From positions 2,206,501 through 2,270,500 of the forward strand of contig NZ_NPJZ01000001.1 of NCBI RefSeq assembly GCF_002245895.1: a stretch of DNA of 64,000 bases, given 5' to 3'. The translations under genes and the position numbers were made by a program. Origin of the DNA: Rhodococcus sp. OK302 (GTDB taxonomy: Bacteria > Actinomycetota > Actinomycetes > Mycobacteriales > Mycobacteriaceae). Below are positions 42,722 to 55,732 of the stretch, piece after piece; positions within the stretch are counted from its first letter, which is position 1, and each line of letters starts with the position of its first letter. Under the pieces are notes generated by a model. The model was not told the origin of the DNA and searched no databases. It worked only from the letters and a program-made list of their open reading frames with translations.

Positions 42722-42763
42722 TATGCAGAAGCGGTGCCTGCTTCCCACTAGCCTTGGCCGTGA

Positions 42764-43717
42764 TCACGCACCGATAGCGCCGGCGATCATCGGCCAGGAC
42801 GCGCGCATGTCTGCTTCGAAGAGCCCCCAGGTGTGGGTGCCTTCGGGGCGGAAGTTGAACGTCGCCGGGATGCCGAGCTCATTGAACCGCCCTTGCAATC
42901 CGGCGGTACACATCTGCGTGATGGATTCGAGTGCACTTCCCGGAATGGCTCCCAGCGCGCCGACAAGTGAATTGATTCCGTCAACCGGCCCGGGGATCCC
43001 GTTGCCCGTGGCGATGAACAGTTGTGTGCCGCGCAGTTTTTCGGCGTTGATTATCGGATCGTGAGCCGCCCACTGCGGACTTCCTGGCGGACCCCACATA
43101 TTGGTGACATTTCCGCGGCCGAGAACCTCGACCATGGATCGCACTGCGGTCTGCCCCATGAAGTCGAATGTTCGGGCACAGCCACTGTATGAACCGACAG
43201 CGCGATAGACCCCTGGTGCTTGGATGGCAAGATCCAATACCGGCCCGCCCGCCATCGATACCCCACCGAGCGCATTCACGCCGGTGGTGTTGTACCGAGA
43301 GTTCACTGCGGCCGGTAGTTCCTTCGTTAGATATGTCTGCCATTTGTTGCGGCCCAGTGCAGGGTCGTCGGCATTCCAATCGGTGTACATGCTGAACTTG
43401 CCGCCGACCGGCATCACCACGTTGACGTGTTTGTCGTCGAAGAAGTCGCGGACACCGGTGTTGTTGAACCACGAGATTCCGTCTTCGCCGCCGCCGACTC
43501 CGGTCAACAGGTAGAAGGTCGGAGCGGGTCCGCCGCCGGCCGGGGAGATGACGTCGTTGCTGATCCAGCGGTCCATCGACGGCGAATAGACGTCGAACCG
43601 ACTGACTGTGGACTGCGCAGATGCTGCCGGCGCGGTCAGACTGAGGAATCCCGCAACCATGACCGCTGCCATCGTCAGATGGATACCGAATTGCTTCCCA
43701 CGTCTTCTCACTGGCAT
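42764..43717 (-). CDS. Secreted mycolyltransferase (antigen-85-like esterase)
   Basis: A 317-residue exported alpha/beta hydrolase. The signal peptide covers residues 1-34 (RRRGK basic start, hydrophobic core, cleavage near ASA-QS). The mature chain opens 'VSRFDVYSPSMDRWI' as in antigen 85 proteins. The nucleophile is S154 in 'LGGVSMAGG' and the catalytic His is H295 in 'GTHTWGLFEADM'. Such enzymes transfer mycolic acids to trehalose and arabinogalactan in the outer envelope. The start has a GGGAG site upstream. A long frame reaching 44506 lies antisense to the next gene and is not real. It converges on the sulfur operon. Confidence 0.9.
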   Translation of the reverse strand: MPVRRRGKQFGIHLTMAAVMVAGFLSLTAPAASAQSTVSRFDVYSPSMDRWISNDVISPAGGGPAPTFYLLTGVGGGEDGISWFNNTGVRDFFDDKHVNVVMPVGGKFSMYTDWNADDPALGRNKWQTYLTKELPAAVNSRYNTTGVNALGGVSMAGGPVLDLAIQAPGVYRAVGSYSGCARTFDFMGQTAVRSMVEVLGRGNVTNMWGPPGSPQWAAHDPIINAEKLRGTQLFIATGNGIPGPVDGINSLVGALGAIPGSALESITQMCTAGLQGRFNELGIPATFNFRPEGTHTWGLFEADMRASWPMIAGAIGA

Positions 43718-43831
43718 ATCTCCCTGCAGCAGGTACTCGTCTCGGTGAATTGTGTATACCAACAGTGGCACAATGCGAATCAGAGCGGTGAATGTCCGAT
43801 ACGTGGTTTGGTGAGTGATGGAGGCGGACTG

Positions 43832-44545
43832 ATGAGTGGGCTGTCGGATCGACCCGAGACCGATCTGGTCCGTCTGGGCTTCGGTCTGGCATCGGTCACG
43901 CTGGGCATGGCACGCAGAACTGCGGGTGCCGCGTTGGGATCGGTGACGCGGCTCCCGATCATCGGTGAACCGTTGGATCACGCGCTCGCGTCGGTGAGCG
44001 CACTGGGTAGCGATGCGATTGCGTCGACCGCCGAGTTTGCGGACACCGCGCTGCGCGCGGTGATCAAGGCAGTGGTGGCAGCAGCCTTGGCCGAAGTCGA
44101 CATCACCAAGATCGTCATCGACAACGTCGACCTCGACACGATTGCCGAAACCATCGACGTCGACAAGATTGCCGAACGAGTTTCTCTGGAACCGATCATC
44201 GACCGCATCGACGTGGACGACATTGCCGGACGCCTGGACATCGAAGCTGTGATCAAACGTCTCGACCTCGACGGCATCGTGGATTCGGTGGATCTGGAAC
44301 GGCAGATCAGTCGCATCGATCTGGTGAAGCTTGCCGACGAGATCATCGAAGATGTGGACTTGCCGCAGATCATTCGCGAATCCACCGGTTCGCTGTCCAC
44401 CGAAGCTGTTCGGGGAGCGCGGGTTCAAGGCATGCAGGCCGACGACGCTGTCGCCGGTTTTGTCGGCCGGTTGTTCGGGCGAGACACCGACCGAGACAAC
44501 GCCCAAGCCGACGAGAACTCCACAACCGAAGAAGGCGGGAAGTAG
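43832..44545 (+). CDS. Protein with nine-residue Asp/Ile amphipathic repeats, partner of an RDD protein
   Basis: A 237-residue protein. The first 75 residues include Ala-rich amphipathic helices. Then come at least eight back-to-back nine-residue units of the form (V/I/L)-D-(L/V/I)-x-x-I-x-x-x, for example VDLDTIAET, IDVDKIAER, IDVDDIAGR and LDLDGIVDS, over about residues 95-175. The last 60 residues are charged and probably flexible. Similar proteins sit beside RDD genes in other actinobacteria; the function is unknown. A ribosome site (GGAGG) precedes ATG 43832; the longer frame to 43427 overlaps the mycolyltransferase. The stop directly abuts the RDD start. Confidence 0.75.
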   Translation: MSGLSDRPETDLVRLGFGLASVTLGMARRTAGAALGSVTRLPIIGEPLDHALASVSALGSDAIASTAEFADTALRAVIKAVVAAALAEVDITKIVIDNVDLDTIAETIDVDKIAERVSLEPIIDRIDVDDIAGRLDIEAVIKRLDLDGIVDSVDLERQISRIDLVKLADEIIEDVDLPQIIRESTGSLSTEAVRGARVQGMQADDAVAGFVGRLFGRDTDRDNAQADENSTTEEGGK

Positions 44546-45019
44546 GTGGCGAGTCAGAACTCCGGTCCCGCCGGAATTGTTACCCGTGGCATCGCCGGAG
44601 CGATCGACCTGGGCGTCGTACTGGCTCTGATGGGTTCAGGTTATGCCGGGGTTGCGTTTGTAAGGCTACTGTTCTCGCCGCAGACCTTCACTTTCACCCA
44701 GCCGGGAATCTTCTTGTCCACCACAGCTTTTCTTGTGGTATCGATCGGCTACCTGACGGTGTGCTGGGCCACCACCGGGCGGACAGTCGGCGCATTGGTG
44801 ATGGGATTACGCGTCGTCAAGTCCCGCCATCGTCTGATTCGGTGGCCGCTGGCTTTGATTCGCGCAGTTCTGTGCACTCTGTTCGCCTTCGGGCTTTTGT
44901 GGGCGGCGGTAGACAAGCGTCGACGGTCGTTGCAGGACATAGTGCTTCGGACGGCAGTGGTGTACGACTGGAGTCAGGATCCTGACATTGTCGTCACCCA
45001 CGGAGTCGAGGAATCGTGA
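44546..45019 (+). CDS. RDD-family membrane protein
   Basis: A 157-residue protein. 'VTRGIAGAIDLGVVLAL' has the RDD motif in the relaxed form R-(x)-D at helix 1, 'TTGRTVGALVMGLRVV' is the conserved cytoplasmic loop, and three helices lie between about 18 and 120. RDD proteins are small transporters or membrane organisers, and some act as sodium or osmolyte antiporters. It starts at GTG 44546 immediately after the stop of the repeat protein, and overlaps the DUF202 gene by 4 bases (GTGA), giving a coupled three-gene unit. Confidence 0.85.
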   Translation: MASQNSGPAGIVTRGIAGAIDLGVVLALMGSGYAGVAFVRLLFSPQTFTFTQPGIFLSTTAFLVVSIGYLTVCWATTGRTVGALVMGLRVVKSRHRLIRWPLALIRAVLCTLFAFGLLWAAVDKRRRSLQDIVLRTAVVYDWSQDPDIVVTHGVEES

Positions 45020-45363
45020 CCGAGCCCAATCGCCCCGACGAACGATTCACACTTGCCAGTGAGCGCACGTTCCTGGCGTGGATGCGAAGTTCGTTGGCAC
45101 TGTTGGCCGGTGGGATCGCGGTAGTTCAGTTGGTCCCGGAGTGGAGTACGGGTTGGGTACGCACCACCCTCGGGCTGATTTTGATCACGATGGCGGCCGC
45201 GTCGGCGTTGGTGGGTATGCGTCGGTGGTTGCAGGTGAAGAAGGCTCTCGAAGACGGAGCTCCGATGCCGGAACCCCACGCGCTGTGGCTGTTTGCCCTG
45301 GTACTGGCCGGGGTGGCCGTCGCCGCCGGTGTGGCGACTATTGTCACGAGCCTCGGGCGGTGA
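45016..45363 (+). CDS. DUF202 (YidH-type) membrane protein
   Basis: A 115-residue protein with the DUF202 signature 'ERFTLASERTFLAWMRSSLALLAGGIAVVQLV' at residues 9-40, and three hydrophobic helices (about 24-43, 49-67, 90-111). The molecular function is unknown. It is translationally coupled to the RDD gene, so both may act together in the membrane. A palindrome (45412-45427) follows. Confidence 0.88.
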   Translation: MTEPNRPDERFTLASERTFLAWMRSSLALLAGGIAVVQLVPEWSTGWVRTTLGLILITMAAASALVGMRRWLQVKKALEDGAPMPEPHALWLFALVLAGVAVAAGVATIVTSLGR

Positions 45364-45411
45364 GGTTCGCGTAGAAGTCCGCGGCGGGGCTGGATAGTCT
45401 GCAAAGAAGGA

Positions 45412-45427
45412 CCTGCGCGTGCGCAGG
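45412..45427. promoter_or_regulatory. Palindrome upstream of fgd1
   Basis: CCTGCGC-GT-GCGCAGG, 50 bases before the fgd1 start. It could end transcription of the DUF202 unit or act as an operator; no U-run follows. Confidence 0.4.
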
Positions 45428-45478
45428 CAGGGGACTCGACCCGGTAACAACTGATGTAAAGACGATGAGGAGCAGATA

Positions 45479-46492
45479 GTGGCGCAGGAACTCAAGCTCG
45501 GATACAAGGCTTCGGCAGAACAGTTCGGGCCTCGTGAACTGGTGGAGCTGGCGGTTCTCGCAGAACAGCACGGCATGGATTCGGTTGCGGTCAGTGACCA
45601 TTTCCAGCCGTGGCGCCACAACGGTGGCCACGCACCGTTCTCACTGGCGTGGATGACGGCGGTGGGCGAGCGTACCGAGCGCGTGCAGATCGGAACCTCC
45701 GTGATGACACCGACATTCCGGTACAACCCGGCGGTTATCGCGCAGGCGTTCGCAACTATGGGCTGCCTCTACCCGGGACGCATCATGCTCGGCGTCGGCA
45801 GCGGTGAGGCGCTCAACGAGATCGCGACGGGCTTCCAGGGCGAATGGCCGGAGTTCAAGGAACGCTTTGCGCGTCTGCGGGAGTCGGTTCGGCTGATGCG
45901 CGAGCTGTGGCTCGGCGATCGCGTCGATTTCGAGGGCGAGTACTTCACCACGCGTGGCGCGTCGATCTACGACGTTCCCGAGGGCGGTATCCCCGTGTAC
46001 ATCGCAGCGGGTGGGCCGGTTGTCGCTCGTTACGCCGGCCGCGCCGGTGACGGCTTCATCTGCACCTCCGGCAAGGGCATGGATCTCTACACCGAGAAGT
46101 TGCTGCCGGCAGTTGCCGAGGGCGCCGCCAAGGCAGAGCGCGATGTCGCCGAGATCGACAAGATGATCGAGATCAAGATCAGTTACGACACCGATCCCGA
46201 AGCAGCTCTCGAGAACACGCGTTTCTGGGCGCCGCTTTCACTCACACCGGAGCAGAAGCACAGCATCGAAGACCCCATCGAGATGGAAGCTGCAGCCGAC
46301 GCGTTGCCCATCGAGCAGGTCGCGAAGCGCTGGATCGTCGCATCCGATCCCGATGACGCCGTCGAGCAGGTCAAGGCGTACGTCGACGCGGGATTGAATC
46401 ACCTGGTGTTCCATGCGCCGGGCCACGATCAGCGACAGTTCCTCGATCTGTTCGAGCGTGACCTGGCTCCGCGGTTGCGCGCGCTGGGTTAA
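45479..46492 (+). CDS. fgd1: F420-dependent glucose-6-phosphate dehydrogenase
   Basis: A 337-residue LLM-fold enzyme that oxidises glucose 6-phosphate while reducing cofactor F420. '[43 protein letters not shown]' is nearly diagnostic: it holds the F420-contacting Asp and the catalytic His of the S-D-H-F motif. '[44 protein letters not shown]' follows. Length matches mycobacterial Fgd1. The GTG start has AGGAG well placed. It precedes pta-ackA as in M. tuberculosis (Rv0407-Rv0409), with a terminator in between. Confidence 0.97.
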   Translation: MAQELKLGYKASAEQFGPRELVELAVLAEQHGMDSVAVSDHFQPWRHNGGHAPFSLAWMTAVGERTERVQIGTSVMTPTFRYNPAVIAQAFATMGCLYPGRIMLGVGSGEALNEIATGFQGEWPEFKERFARLRESVRLMRELWLGDRVDFEGEYFTTRGASIYDVPEGGIPVYIAAGGPVVARYAGRAGDGFICTSGKGMDLYTEKLLPAVAEGAAKAERDVAEIDKMIEIKISYDTDPEAALENTRFWAPLSLTPEQKHSIEDPIEMEAAADALPIEQVAKRWIVASDPDDAVEQVKAYVDAGLNHLVFHAPGHDQRQFLDLFERDLAPRLRALG

Positions 46493-46502
46493 ATTGCCCC
46501 GT

Positions 46503-46539
46503 AACGGCGTCTGCCACTGAACGCGTGGCAGGCGCCGTT
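46503..46539 (+). terminator. Terminator after fgd1
   Basis: AACGGCG-T-CTGCCAC pairs with GTGGCAG-G-CGCCGTT (one internal mismatch) and is followed by CGTCTTTT. Confidence 0.8.
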
Positions 46540-46609
46540 CGTCTTTTCCCGTCGGTCCTGCATCTGTCCCTGACGGATCGGACGAGGCGCCCCCACTAGG
46601 CTGTTGGGC

Positions 46610-48694
46610 ATGTCGTCAGCGCCCGCAGCCGTGTCGAGTGTCTACATCGCTTCCCCCGAAGGTGATACCGGGAAGTCCACCATCGCATTGGGCGTGATGC
46701 GGATGCTGTGTGCGAGCGTCGCCCGTGTCGGTGTCTTCCGCCCCATCGCCCGGTCCACCGAGACACCCGACTACATCCTCGAACTGCTGCTCGAACGTTC
46801 GACGGCTGATCTCTCCTACGACGACGCACTCGGCGTCACGTACGAGCAGGTGCATGCGGATCCCGAAGCGGCTCTGGCGGATATTGTTGCGAAGTATCAC
46901 AACGTGGCCGCGAACTGCGATGCCGTCGTGATCGTCGGCAGTGACTACACGGACGTGGCAAGTCCGAGTGAATTGAGCTTCAACGCCCGGATCGCAGCCA
47001 ACCTGGGCTCCCCGGTATTGCTGGCCGTCCGCGGGGCACGTCGCAGTGTCCAGGAACTGGCGCAGCTTGCTCAGTTGTGTGCCGGGGAACTGTCGGCCAA
47101 CCATGCACACCTTTTGGCGGTGGTGGCGAACCGTTGTGATCCCGACAAGCTCGACGAGGTCACCGAAGCTTTGTCCGGGCTGGGGGTTCCGACGTGGAGC
47201 CTGCCCGAGATCCCACTCCTCGTTTCGCCGACCATGGCCGAGTTGATGGAAGCAACGGGAGGCGAATTCTATTCGGGTGACGCCGAATTGCTGCATCGTG
47301 AAGCGTTGAAGGTGATGGTGGGCGGAATGACCGCCGAACATATTCTCGAGCGACTGACCGAGGGCATGGTCGTGATCGCTCCGGGTGATCGCTCGGACGT
47401 TCTGCTGGCGTTGATGAATGCGCATGAAGCAGAAGGTTTTCCGTCGTTGGCCGGGATCATCATGAACGGCGGGATCACTCCGCATCCCGCGATCGCCGCA
47501 CTGATGGCGGGGCTCAAGCAACGCCTCCCCATCCTGACGACGACACTCGGCACCTTCGACACTGCCAGTGCCGCAGCGCAAACGCGTGGACGCGTCGCAG
47601 TCGGCTCACAGCGCAAGGTCGATACCGCGCTGAGTTTGATGGAGCAGCACGTTGATGCCGAGGCTCTTCTCGATCGCATGGCACTGCCGATTCCGTCGGT
47701 GATGACACCGCAGATGTTCGAGTACAAGTTGATCGACCGCGCACGAGCAGACCGTAAACACATCGTTCTTCCCGAAGGCGAAGACGACCGCATCCTGCGC
47801 GCTGCCGGCCGAGTGCTGCAGCGTCAGGTCGCGGATCTGACAATTCTCGGAGACGAGGCGAGCATTCGGCGCCGTGCCGCGGAATTGGGCGTCGATATCA
47901 GCGATGCCCGGATCCTGGCGCCCGCGCAGTCCGAGTACACGGAGCGATTTGCGCAGGAGTACACCGCGATTCGTGCGCACAAGGGCATGACGATCGAACG
48001 TGCCCGCGAAGTGATCGCAGACATCTCGTATTTCGGAACCATGATGGTGCACTTGGGAATTGCCGACGGTATGGTCTCGGGTGCGGCGCACACCACCGCG
48101 CATACGATCCGGCCGTCGTTCGAGATCATCAAGACCGCACCGGGTGTGTCGACGGTGTCCAGCATCTTTCTGATGTGCCTGGCCGACCGGGTGCTGGCCT
48201 ACGGCGACTGCGCTGTGGTCCCGGACCCCAGTGCGGAGCAGTTGGCGGACATCGCCATTTCGTCCGCGCAGACGGCCGGTCAGTTCGGGATCGACCCACT
48301 GATCGCGATGTTGTCGTACTCCACCGGAGACTCGGGGTCCGGCGCAGACGTGGACAAAGTGCGTGCGGCAACCGCGTTGGTGCGTGAGCGTCGACCGGAT
48401 CTGTTGGTGGAAGGCCCGATTCAGTACGACGCCGCTGTCGAGCAGAGTGTGGCGGACAAGAAACTGCCGGATTCGCTGGTCGCCGGCAAGGCGACGGTGT
48501 TCGTGTTCCCCGACCTCAATACCGGCAACAACACGTACAAGGCTGTGCAGCGTAGCGCCGGCGCCGTGGCTGTCGGCCCGGTACTGCAGGGTTTGAACAA
48601 GCCGGTCAACGACCTTTCGCGTGGTGCGCTGGTCCAGGACATCGTCAACACCGTGGCCATCACGGCTATTCAGGCACAGGGAGCACAGGCGTGA
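46610..48694 (+). CDS. pta: Phosphate acetyltransferase, long form
   Basis: A 694-residue Pta that interconverts acetyl-CoA and acetyl phosphate. It has the three-domain form: an N-terminal P-loop-like domain ('[20 protein letters not shown]'), a DRTGG-like middle domain ('[21 protein letters not shown]') and the C-terminal catalytic domain ('[22 protein letters not shown]', '[22 protein letters not shown]', '[18 protein letters not shown]', '[20 protein letters not shown]'). ATG 46610 is preferred over TTG 46604. It overlaps ackA by 4 bases (GTGA), so the two are coupled for acetate production or assimilation. Confidence 0.97.
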   Translation: MSSAPAAVSSVYIASPEGDTGKSTIALGVMRMLCASVARVGVFRPIARSTETPDYILELLLERSTADLSYDDALGVTYEQVHADPEAALADIVAKYHNVAANCDAVVIVGSDYTDVASPSELSFNARIAANLGSPVLLAVRGARRSVQELAQLAQLCAGELSANHAHLLAVVANRCDPDKLDEVTEALSGLGVPTWSLPEIPLLVSPTMAELMEATGGEFYSGDAELLHREALKVMVGGMTAEHILERLTEGMVVIAPGDRSDVLLALMNAHEAEGFPSLAGIIMNGGITPHPAIAALMAGLKQRLPILTTTLGTFDTASAAAQTRGRVAVGSQRKVDTALSLMEQHVDAEALLDRMALPIPSVMTPQMFEYKLIDRARADRKHIVLPEGEDDRILRAAGRVLQRQVADLTILGDEASIRRRAAELGVDISDARILAPAQSEYTERFAQEYTAIRAHKGMTIERAREVIADISYFGTMMVHLGIADGMVSGAAHTTAHTIRPSFEIIKTAPGVSTVSSIFLMCLADRVLAYGDCAVVPDPSAEQLADIAISSAQTAGQFGIDPLIAMLSYSTGDSGSGADVDKVRAATALVRERRPDLLVEGPIQYDAAVEQSVADKKLPDSLVAGKATVFVFPDLNTGNNTYKAVQRSAGAVAVGPVLQGLNKPVNDLSRGALVQDIVNTVAITAIQAQGAQA

Positions 48695-49884
48695 GCGGCA
48701 CCGTATTGGTCATCAATTCCGGATCGTCGTCCATCAAATTTCAACTGGTACATCCTGATACAGCAGAACTGGTCGCGCACGGGCTCATTGAACGTATCGG
48801 TGAACCGGACGGGCATATCGTCTACAACCACAGCACCGGGTTAGTGGATCGCAACCTGCCCATTGCCGATCACCGCGACGGCCTGAAGTTGGTTCTCGAC
48901 ATAGTCGCGGAGGTGGGGCGGCCACTGCGGGAAGCCGGCGTGATCGCCGTCGGCCACCGGGTAGTGCACGGCGGAAATGTCTTCTCGGCGCCGACGTTGA
49001 TCGACGACGCCGTCGTCGCCGAAATTGCCGATCTGTCCGCCCTTGCGCCGCTTCATAATCCGGCTAATGTGATCGGCATCGAGGTCGCTCGCGAAGAACT
49101 GCCCGACGTTCCCCACGTCGCCGTCTTCGACACCGCGTTCTTCCACACCTTGCCGGCGGCCGCGTCGACTTACGCGATCGACCGGGATGTCGCGACAGCC
49201 AACCAGATTCGGCGTTACGGATTTCACGGCACGTCACACGAATACGTGTCCGGACGCGCTGCCGCATTCCTCGGCAAAGATCCGGCCGAACTGAACCAGA
49301 TAGTTCTCCACCTCGGAAACGGTGCTTCGGCCTCGGCGATCAAGGGCGGTAAGGCAATCGACACGTCGATGGGCCTCACACCGCTCGAAGGTCTGGTCAT
49401 GGGAACCCGCAGCGGTGACATCGATCCCGGCATCATTCTGCATCTCAATCGAAACTCCGGAATGACGGTCGACCAGATCGACGACCTGCTCAATCGCCGT
49501 TCCGGGCTCAAAGGGCTGTCCGGAGTCAACGACTTCCGGGCGCTTCTCGAGTTGGTGGACGCCGGGGATCAGGACGCGAAGCTGGCCTACGACGTCTACG
49601 TGCACAGGCTGCGAAAGTACATCGGCGCCTACATCGTCGCGTTGGGCGGCGTCGACGTCATCACCTTCACCGGTGGGGTCGGGGAGAACAACATCGGCGT
49701 GCGGCGTGACAGCCTCGCGGGCCTCGGGCGTCTGGGCATCGAGGTCGACGACGCGCTCAATACGACGAAGAGTCGCGACGAGCGACGGATCTCGGCGGCG
49801 TCGTCGGCCACCGCGGTACTGGTTGTTCCCACCAACGAGGAGTTGGCGATAGCGCGCGCAGCACAAGCATTGGTGTTTGGATAG
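48691..49884 (+). CDS. ackA: Acetate kinase
   Basis: A 397-residue AckA making ATP and acetate from acetyl phosphate, or the reverse. '[16 protein letters not shown]' is the N-terminal ASKHA phosphate loop. 'VGHRVVHGG' and '[12 protein letters not shown]' carry catalytic residues, '[14 protein letters not shown]' the catalytic His, and '[40 protein letters not shown]' the kinase signature. Length is normal. It converges on pknG with only four bases between stop codons, so no classic terminator fits there. Confidence 0.97.
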   Translation: MSGTVLVINSGSSSIKFQLVHPDTAELVAHGLIERIGEPDGHIVYNHSTGLVDRNLPIADHRDGLKLVLDIVAEVGRPLREAGVIAVGHRVVHGGNVFSAPTLIDDAVVAEIADLSALAPLHNPANVIGIEVAREELPDVPHVAVFDTAFFHTLPAAASTYAIDRDVATANQIRRYGFHGTSHEYVSGRAAAFLGKDPAELNQIVLHLGNGASASAIKGGKAIDTSMGLTPLEGLVMGTRSGDIDPGIILHLNRNSGMTVDQIDDLLNRRSGLKGLSGVNDFRALLELVDAGDQDAKLAYDVYVHRLRKYIGAYIVALGGVDVITFTGGVGENNIGVRRDSLAGLGRLGIEVDDALNTTKSRDERRISAASSATAVLVVPTNEELAIARAAQALVFG

Positions 49885-49888
49885 CTCC

Positions 49889-53179
<3,291 letters not shown>

Positions 53180-53183
<4 letters not shown>

Positions 53184-54544
53184 TGGTACTCCCGCAATCT
53201 GGGCCAGAAGCCGATACAGATGCCGGCGATGGCGACAACAGCCAACGCCGTCACACCGGGAGCGGAGGCCGAGAGGACGCGCGAAGCATGGGAGATGTCG
53301 GCACGGAGGTTCTCGCGGGCATCGACAATTGCCTGCCAGAGAGCGTTGTCGAGCACTCCGTATTCGGCGGCGGAATCTTGTTCTCCGTCACCGACCGTGA
53401 TCTTCGCGGCCCCGGTGAAGTCGCCGGTTCCGAGACTGTCGGTCATTCGCTGATGCGCTGCCACCCACTGATTGCGCGCATCGAGCGCTCGGGCGAGAAC
53501 GTCGGTGTCGACTCCGGCGTTTTCGTCGCGCTGTAGGGCTTGGAGGATGGTGTCGACGTTGTTCACCTTCTCGATGAATGCGGCGCTTTCGGCTTCGGTG
53601 GAATCGCGCCGAGCCAGACTCAGTGTTTCGACGGTCCGAGCCTGTTGCGCCATAATGCGCGCGCCGGTCAATTCATGCAACGGTCCGGCGCCGGCATCGA
53701 GGGCCCGCGACGTGGTCGACGCCGAGATAAGACCGACGGTCAGGATCCAGAGCAGGGCTGCAGCCACGGAAAGCGTGGCCAGGATCAACCCGAGGTTGAA
53801 CCGTCGTCGGCTGTGTTGTGCAAGCCGAATCTGCGTGGCGATCAACGCGGACAGTACGAGCGCAAATGCTGCGACAGGCCACCAGGGTGGCCGCGCAAAG
53901 TCGTTCTGGACCCCGGTTACCTGTGATTCCTGGGCCGAGTGCAGTTGCTGAGCCATCGGAAGCAACGACGTCTGCATCAGATGTGACGCTTCGCTGAGAT
54001 AAGCGGCCCCCACCGGATTGCCCACCCGATTGTTGGTACGGGCTGTTTCCACCAACCCTGTGTAGACGCTCAGATCGGCCGAGATGGTGGTGAGGGTGTT
54101 GTGGCCGACCTCGTCCGCGCTGTCGAGTCCGGCCGATGCGGTCACGATCTCAGCTGACGCTTCACCGATCGACTGGGTATACCGGTTGCGGACCGCCGAC
54201 GGCTCGAGCCCGCCCCAGATGAAGGCGGTAGATGCTGCGGCGTCGGCCAGCGAGAGTGCGCTGTACAGGTTCTGCGCCGAGTTGGCGAGGGGTTCGGTTT
54301 CCTCCAGCACGTTGCCGAGGTGTGTTTGGCGGTTCCCGACGGTGGCGGCGGCCAGCAATCCCGCGGCCAAGGTGAGGAGGATCAGGACCACACCCAACGA
54401 TGTGAGGCGTCCGGGCGTCGACGCCATGAACGCGCGAAGTTCGGTTCGCAACACCGGTCGTGAGGTGCGGGGATCAGACGCGTCGACGTCGGGGGTCGGG
54501 CCGGTGGTTCGAGGCTCGAGGGACGGGGTCACTCGGTTGACCAT
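53180..54544 (-). CDS. glnX: Membrane signal transducer GlnX (Rv0412c-like)
   Basis: A 454-residue membrane protein. A cytoplasmic N-terminus of about 45 residues is followed by four membrane helices (about 53-72, 222-242, 256-278 and 428-448). A large helical outer region between helices 1 and 2 has a chemoreceptor-like four-helix character, and another lies between helices 3 and 4. In mycobacteria the protein links periplasmic GlnH to cytoplasmic PknG. The start at 54544 (MVNRVTPSLEP) has GAGAGG upstream. The in-frame stretch to 54625 is not preferred. First gene of the unit. Confidence 0.9.
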
Positions 54545-54698
54545 CGAACACCTCTCTATCTCTGCGCTCACTGGTGAAGGACCGGCCAATTTCGGCGTCT
54601 TCGCGAGCATATAAGTATGGTCCACACCTGCGGCTGATTGAACCGGTTAGTGTGGGTCGAAGGCAGAGTTATCCGAGTAGGTAGGGCGAGGGCAGTCG

Positions 54699-55256
54699 AT
54701 GCACGGTGACGGTGACGGTTGGTCGATCGGAGCGGACGGTACTCGGCATTGGGGGCGTCACGGCGCCGCCGGATTGTTGTTGCGTGCCCCTGATGCGGAC
54801 GGAATGCCGATGGTGCTGCTTCAGCACCGTGCGGCGTGGAGTCATCAGGGCGGAACCTGGGCGTTGCCCGGTGGCGCACGCGATTCACACGAGAGCACTA
54901 CCCATGCCGCTGTTCGTGAGGCCCATGAAGAAGCCGGAATCGACGAGGCTGCGGTCCGGGTGCGCGGTGAGGTCGTGACCATGCGCGCCGAGAGCGGGTG
55001 GACGTACACGACGGTGGTCGCCGACGTCGAACGTCCGCTGGACACGGTTGCGAATGGTGAGAGCACCGAATTGCGGTGGGTGCGAGAGGAAGACGTCGAT
55101 TTGTTGCCGCTGCATCCGGGCTTTCAGTCGGCCTGGCCGGCGCTGCGCACTACGGCCGTTTCACCGGACGCGGGTGAAGGTGCTGGTTGCACCGTCGTGT
55201 TGCCTGGTGGTGGGTTCGGCTGGGGCACCGGTGAGCAGAAGGTGTCACCGGCTTAG
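54699..55256 (+). CDS. mutT3: Nudix hydrolase, MutT3-like
   Basis: A 185-residue Nudix enzyme. The Nudix box is complete: G-G-A-R-D-S-H-E then 'AAVREAHEEAGI' (REx2EE core). The flanks 'HRAAWSHQGGTWALPGG' and 'TELRWVREEDVDLLPLHPGF' match mycobacterial MutT3 (Rv0413), which is thought to remove oxidised nucleotides such as 8-oxo-dGTP. Position between glnX and thiE is as in M. tuberculosis. A repeat cluster and terminator follow the stop. Confidence 0.9.
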   Translation: MHGDGDGWSIGADGTRHWGRHGAAGLLLRAPDADGMPMVLLQHRAAWSHQGGTWALPGGARDSHESTTHAAVREAHEEAGIDEAAVRVRGEVVTMRAESGWTYTTVVADVERPLDTVANGESTELRWVREEDVDLLPLHPGFQSAWPALRTTAVSPDAGEGAGCTVVLPGGGFGWGTGEQKVSPA

Positions 55257-55274
55257 GAGTTCTCCCGGGTGGAC

Positions 55275-55342
55275 TTTGCCTGACACAGGCGAGGTGCATT
55301 TGCCTGACACAGGCGAGGGTGCAATTGCCCGACACAGACAAG
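55275..55342. repeat. Degenerating tandem repeat of about 24 bases
   Basis: Two near-identical units (55275-55298 and 55299-55323) and a diverged third (55324-55342). Each good unit contains GCCTG-ACA-CAGGC, a small perfect hairpin. It lies just before a strong terminator, so a run of small stems precedes termination. Confidence 0.75.
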
Positions 55343-55344
55343 AA

Positions 55345-55369
55345 GGGTCGGACTCGTGGAGTCCGACCC
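55345..55369. terminator. Bidirectional terminator after mutT3
   Basis: Perfect 11-base stem GGGTCGGACTC / GAGTCCGACCC with a three-base loop, followed by TTT on the plus strand. It also serves the small minus-strand peptide gene. Confidence 0.85.
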
Positions 55370-55383
55370 TTTCCTGTGAAAGC

Positions 55384-55401
55384 TTTGGCTGGGAAGCCAA
55401 A
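55384..55401 (-). terminator. Small hairpin just after the 42-residue peptide gene
   Basis: TTTGGCT / AGCCAAA with a four-base loop, seven bases past the stop on the minus strand. On that strand the stem ends in AAA, so it is a weak terminator or 3' protection stem. Confidence 0.45.
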
Positions 55402-55408
55402 ATGATGC

Positions 55409-55537
55409 TCAGCTGAGCGCGCTGGCCGCCGTGAAGAAGGAAATCGCGGTGACGCCGAGCTTGAAGAGGTCATTGAGGGTCTTGATGTCGGTGGGGTCGA
55501 TCGAGCCGAGTGAGCCGGTGAAGGATTCGGATCCCAT
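55409..55537 (-). CDS. 42-residue leaderless amphipathic peptide, candidate small cell-wall or porin-like peptide
   Basis: A small gene: ATG (55535-55537) with a strong AAGGAG site upstream, stop TGA at 55409. The peptide opens MGSESFTGSLGSIDPTDI and ends in a helix rich in Leu, Phe and Ala (LFKLGVTAISFFTAASALS). There is no signal peptide and no Cys. Like the peptide at 21304-21453 it is Ser/Gly-rich at one end and hydrophobic at the other, has an AT-rich upstream region of about 190 bases, and ends at hairpins. The two look like members of one functional class. A porin-type or surface role is inference from resemblance to corynebacterial PorA/PorH. Confidence 0.65.
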   Translation of the reverse strand: MGSESFTGSLGSIDPTDIKTLNDLFKLGVTAISFFTAASALS

Positions 55538-55732
55538 GGAAACTCCTTGGTAGATGGTTAGCTAGGAATAAGCTACATCAGGATGTTATCCGACCGTAAC
55601 CCGAATAACAATTCTGTGGCAAAAATCACATATTTGGACTATTTGGACCGTGAATCGGACAAATTTACGGTTGTTTCCTTGTGTTTGTCCACAAGGTGAA
55701 CAGATGGTAACGGTTTGAGAGCTGAAAGGTAA

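Noticed and set aside
42764..44506. 580-residue minus-strand frame joining the mycolyltransferase with upstream sequence
   Set aside because: The part beyond 43717 is antisense to the repeat-protein gene and precedes a clear signal peptide with its own ribosome site. It is read-through of an open frame, not coding.
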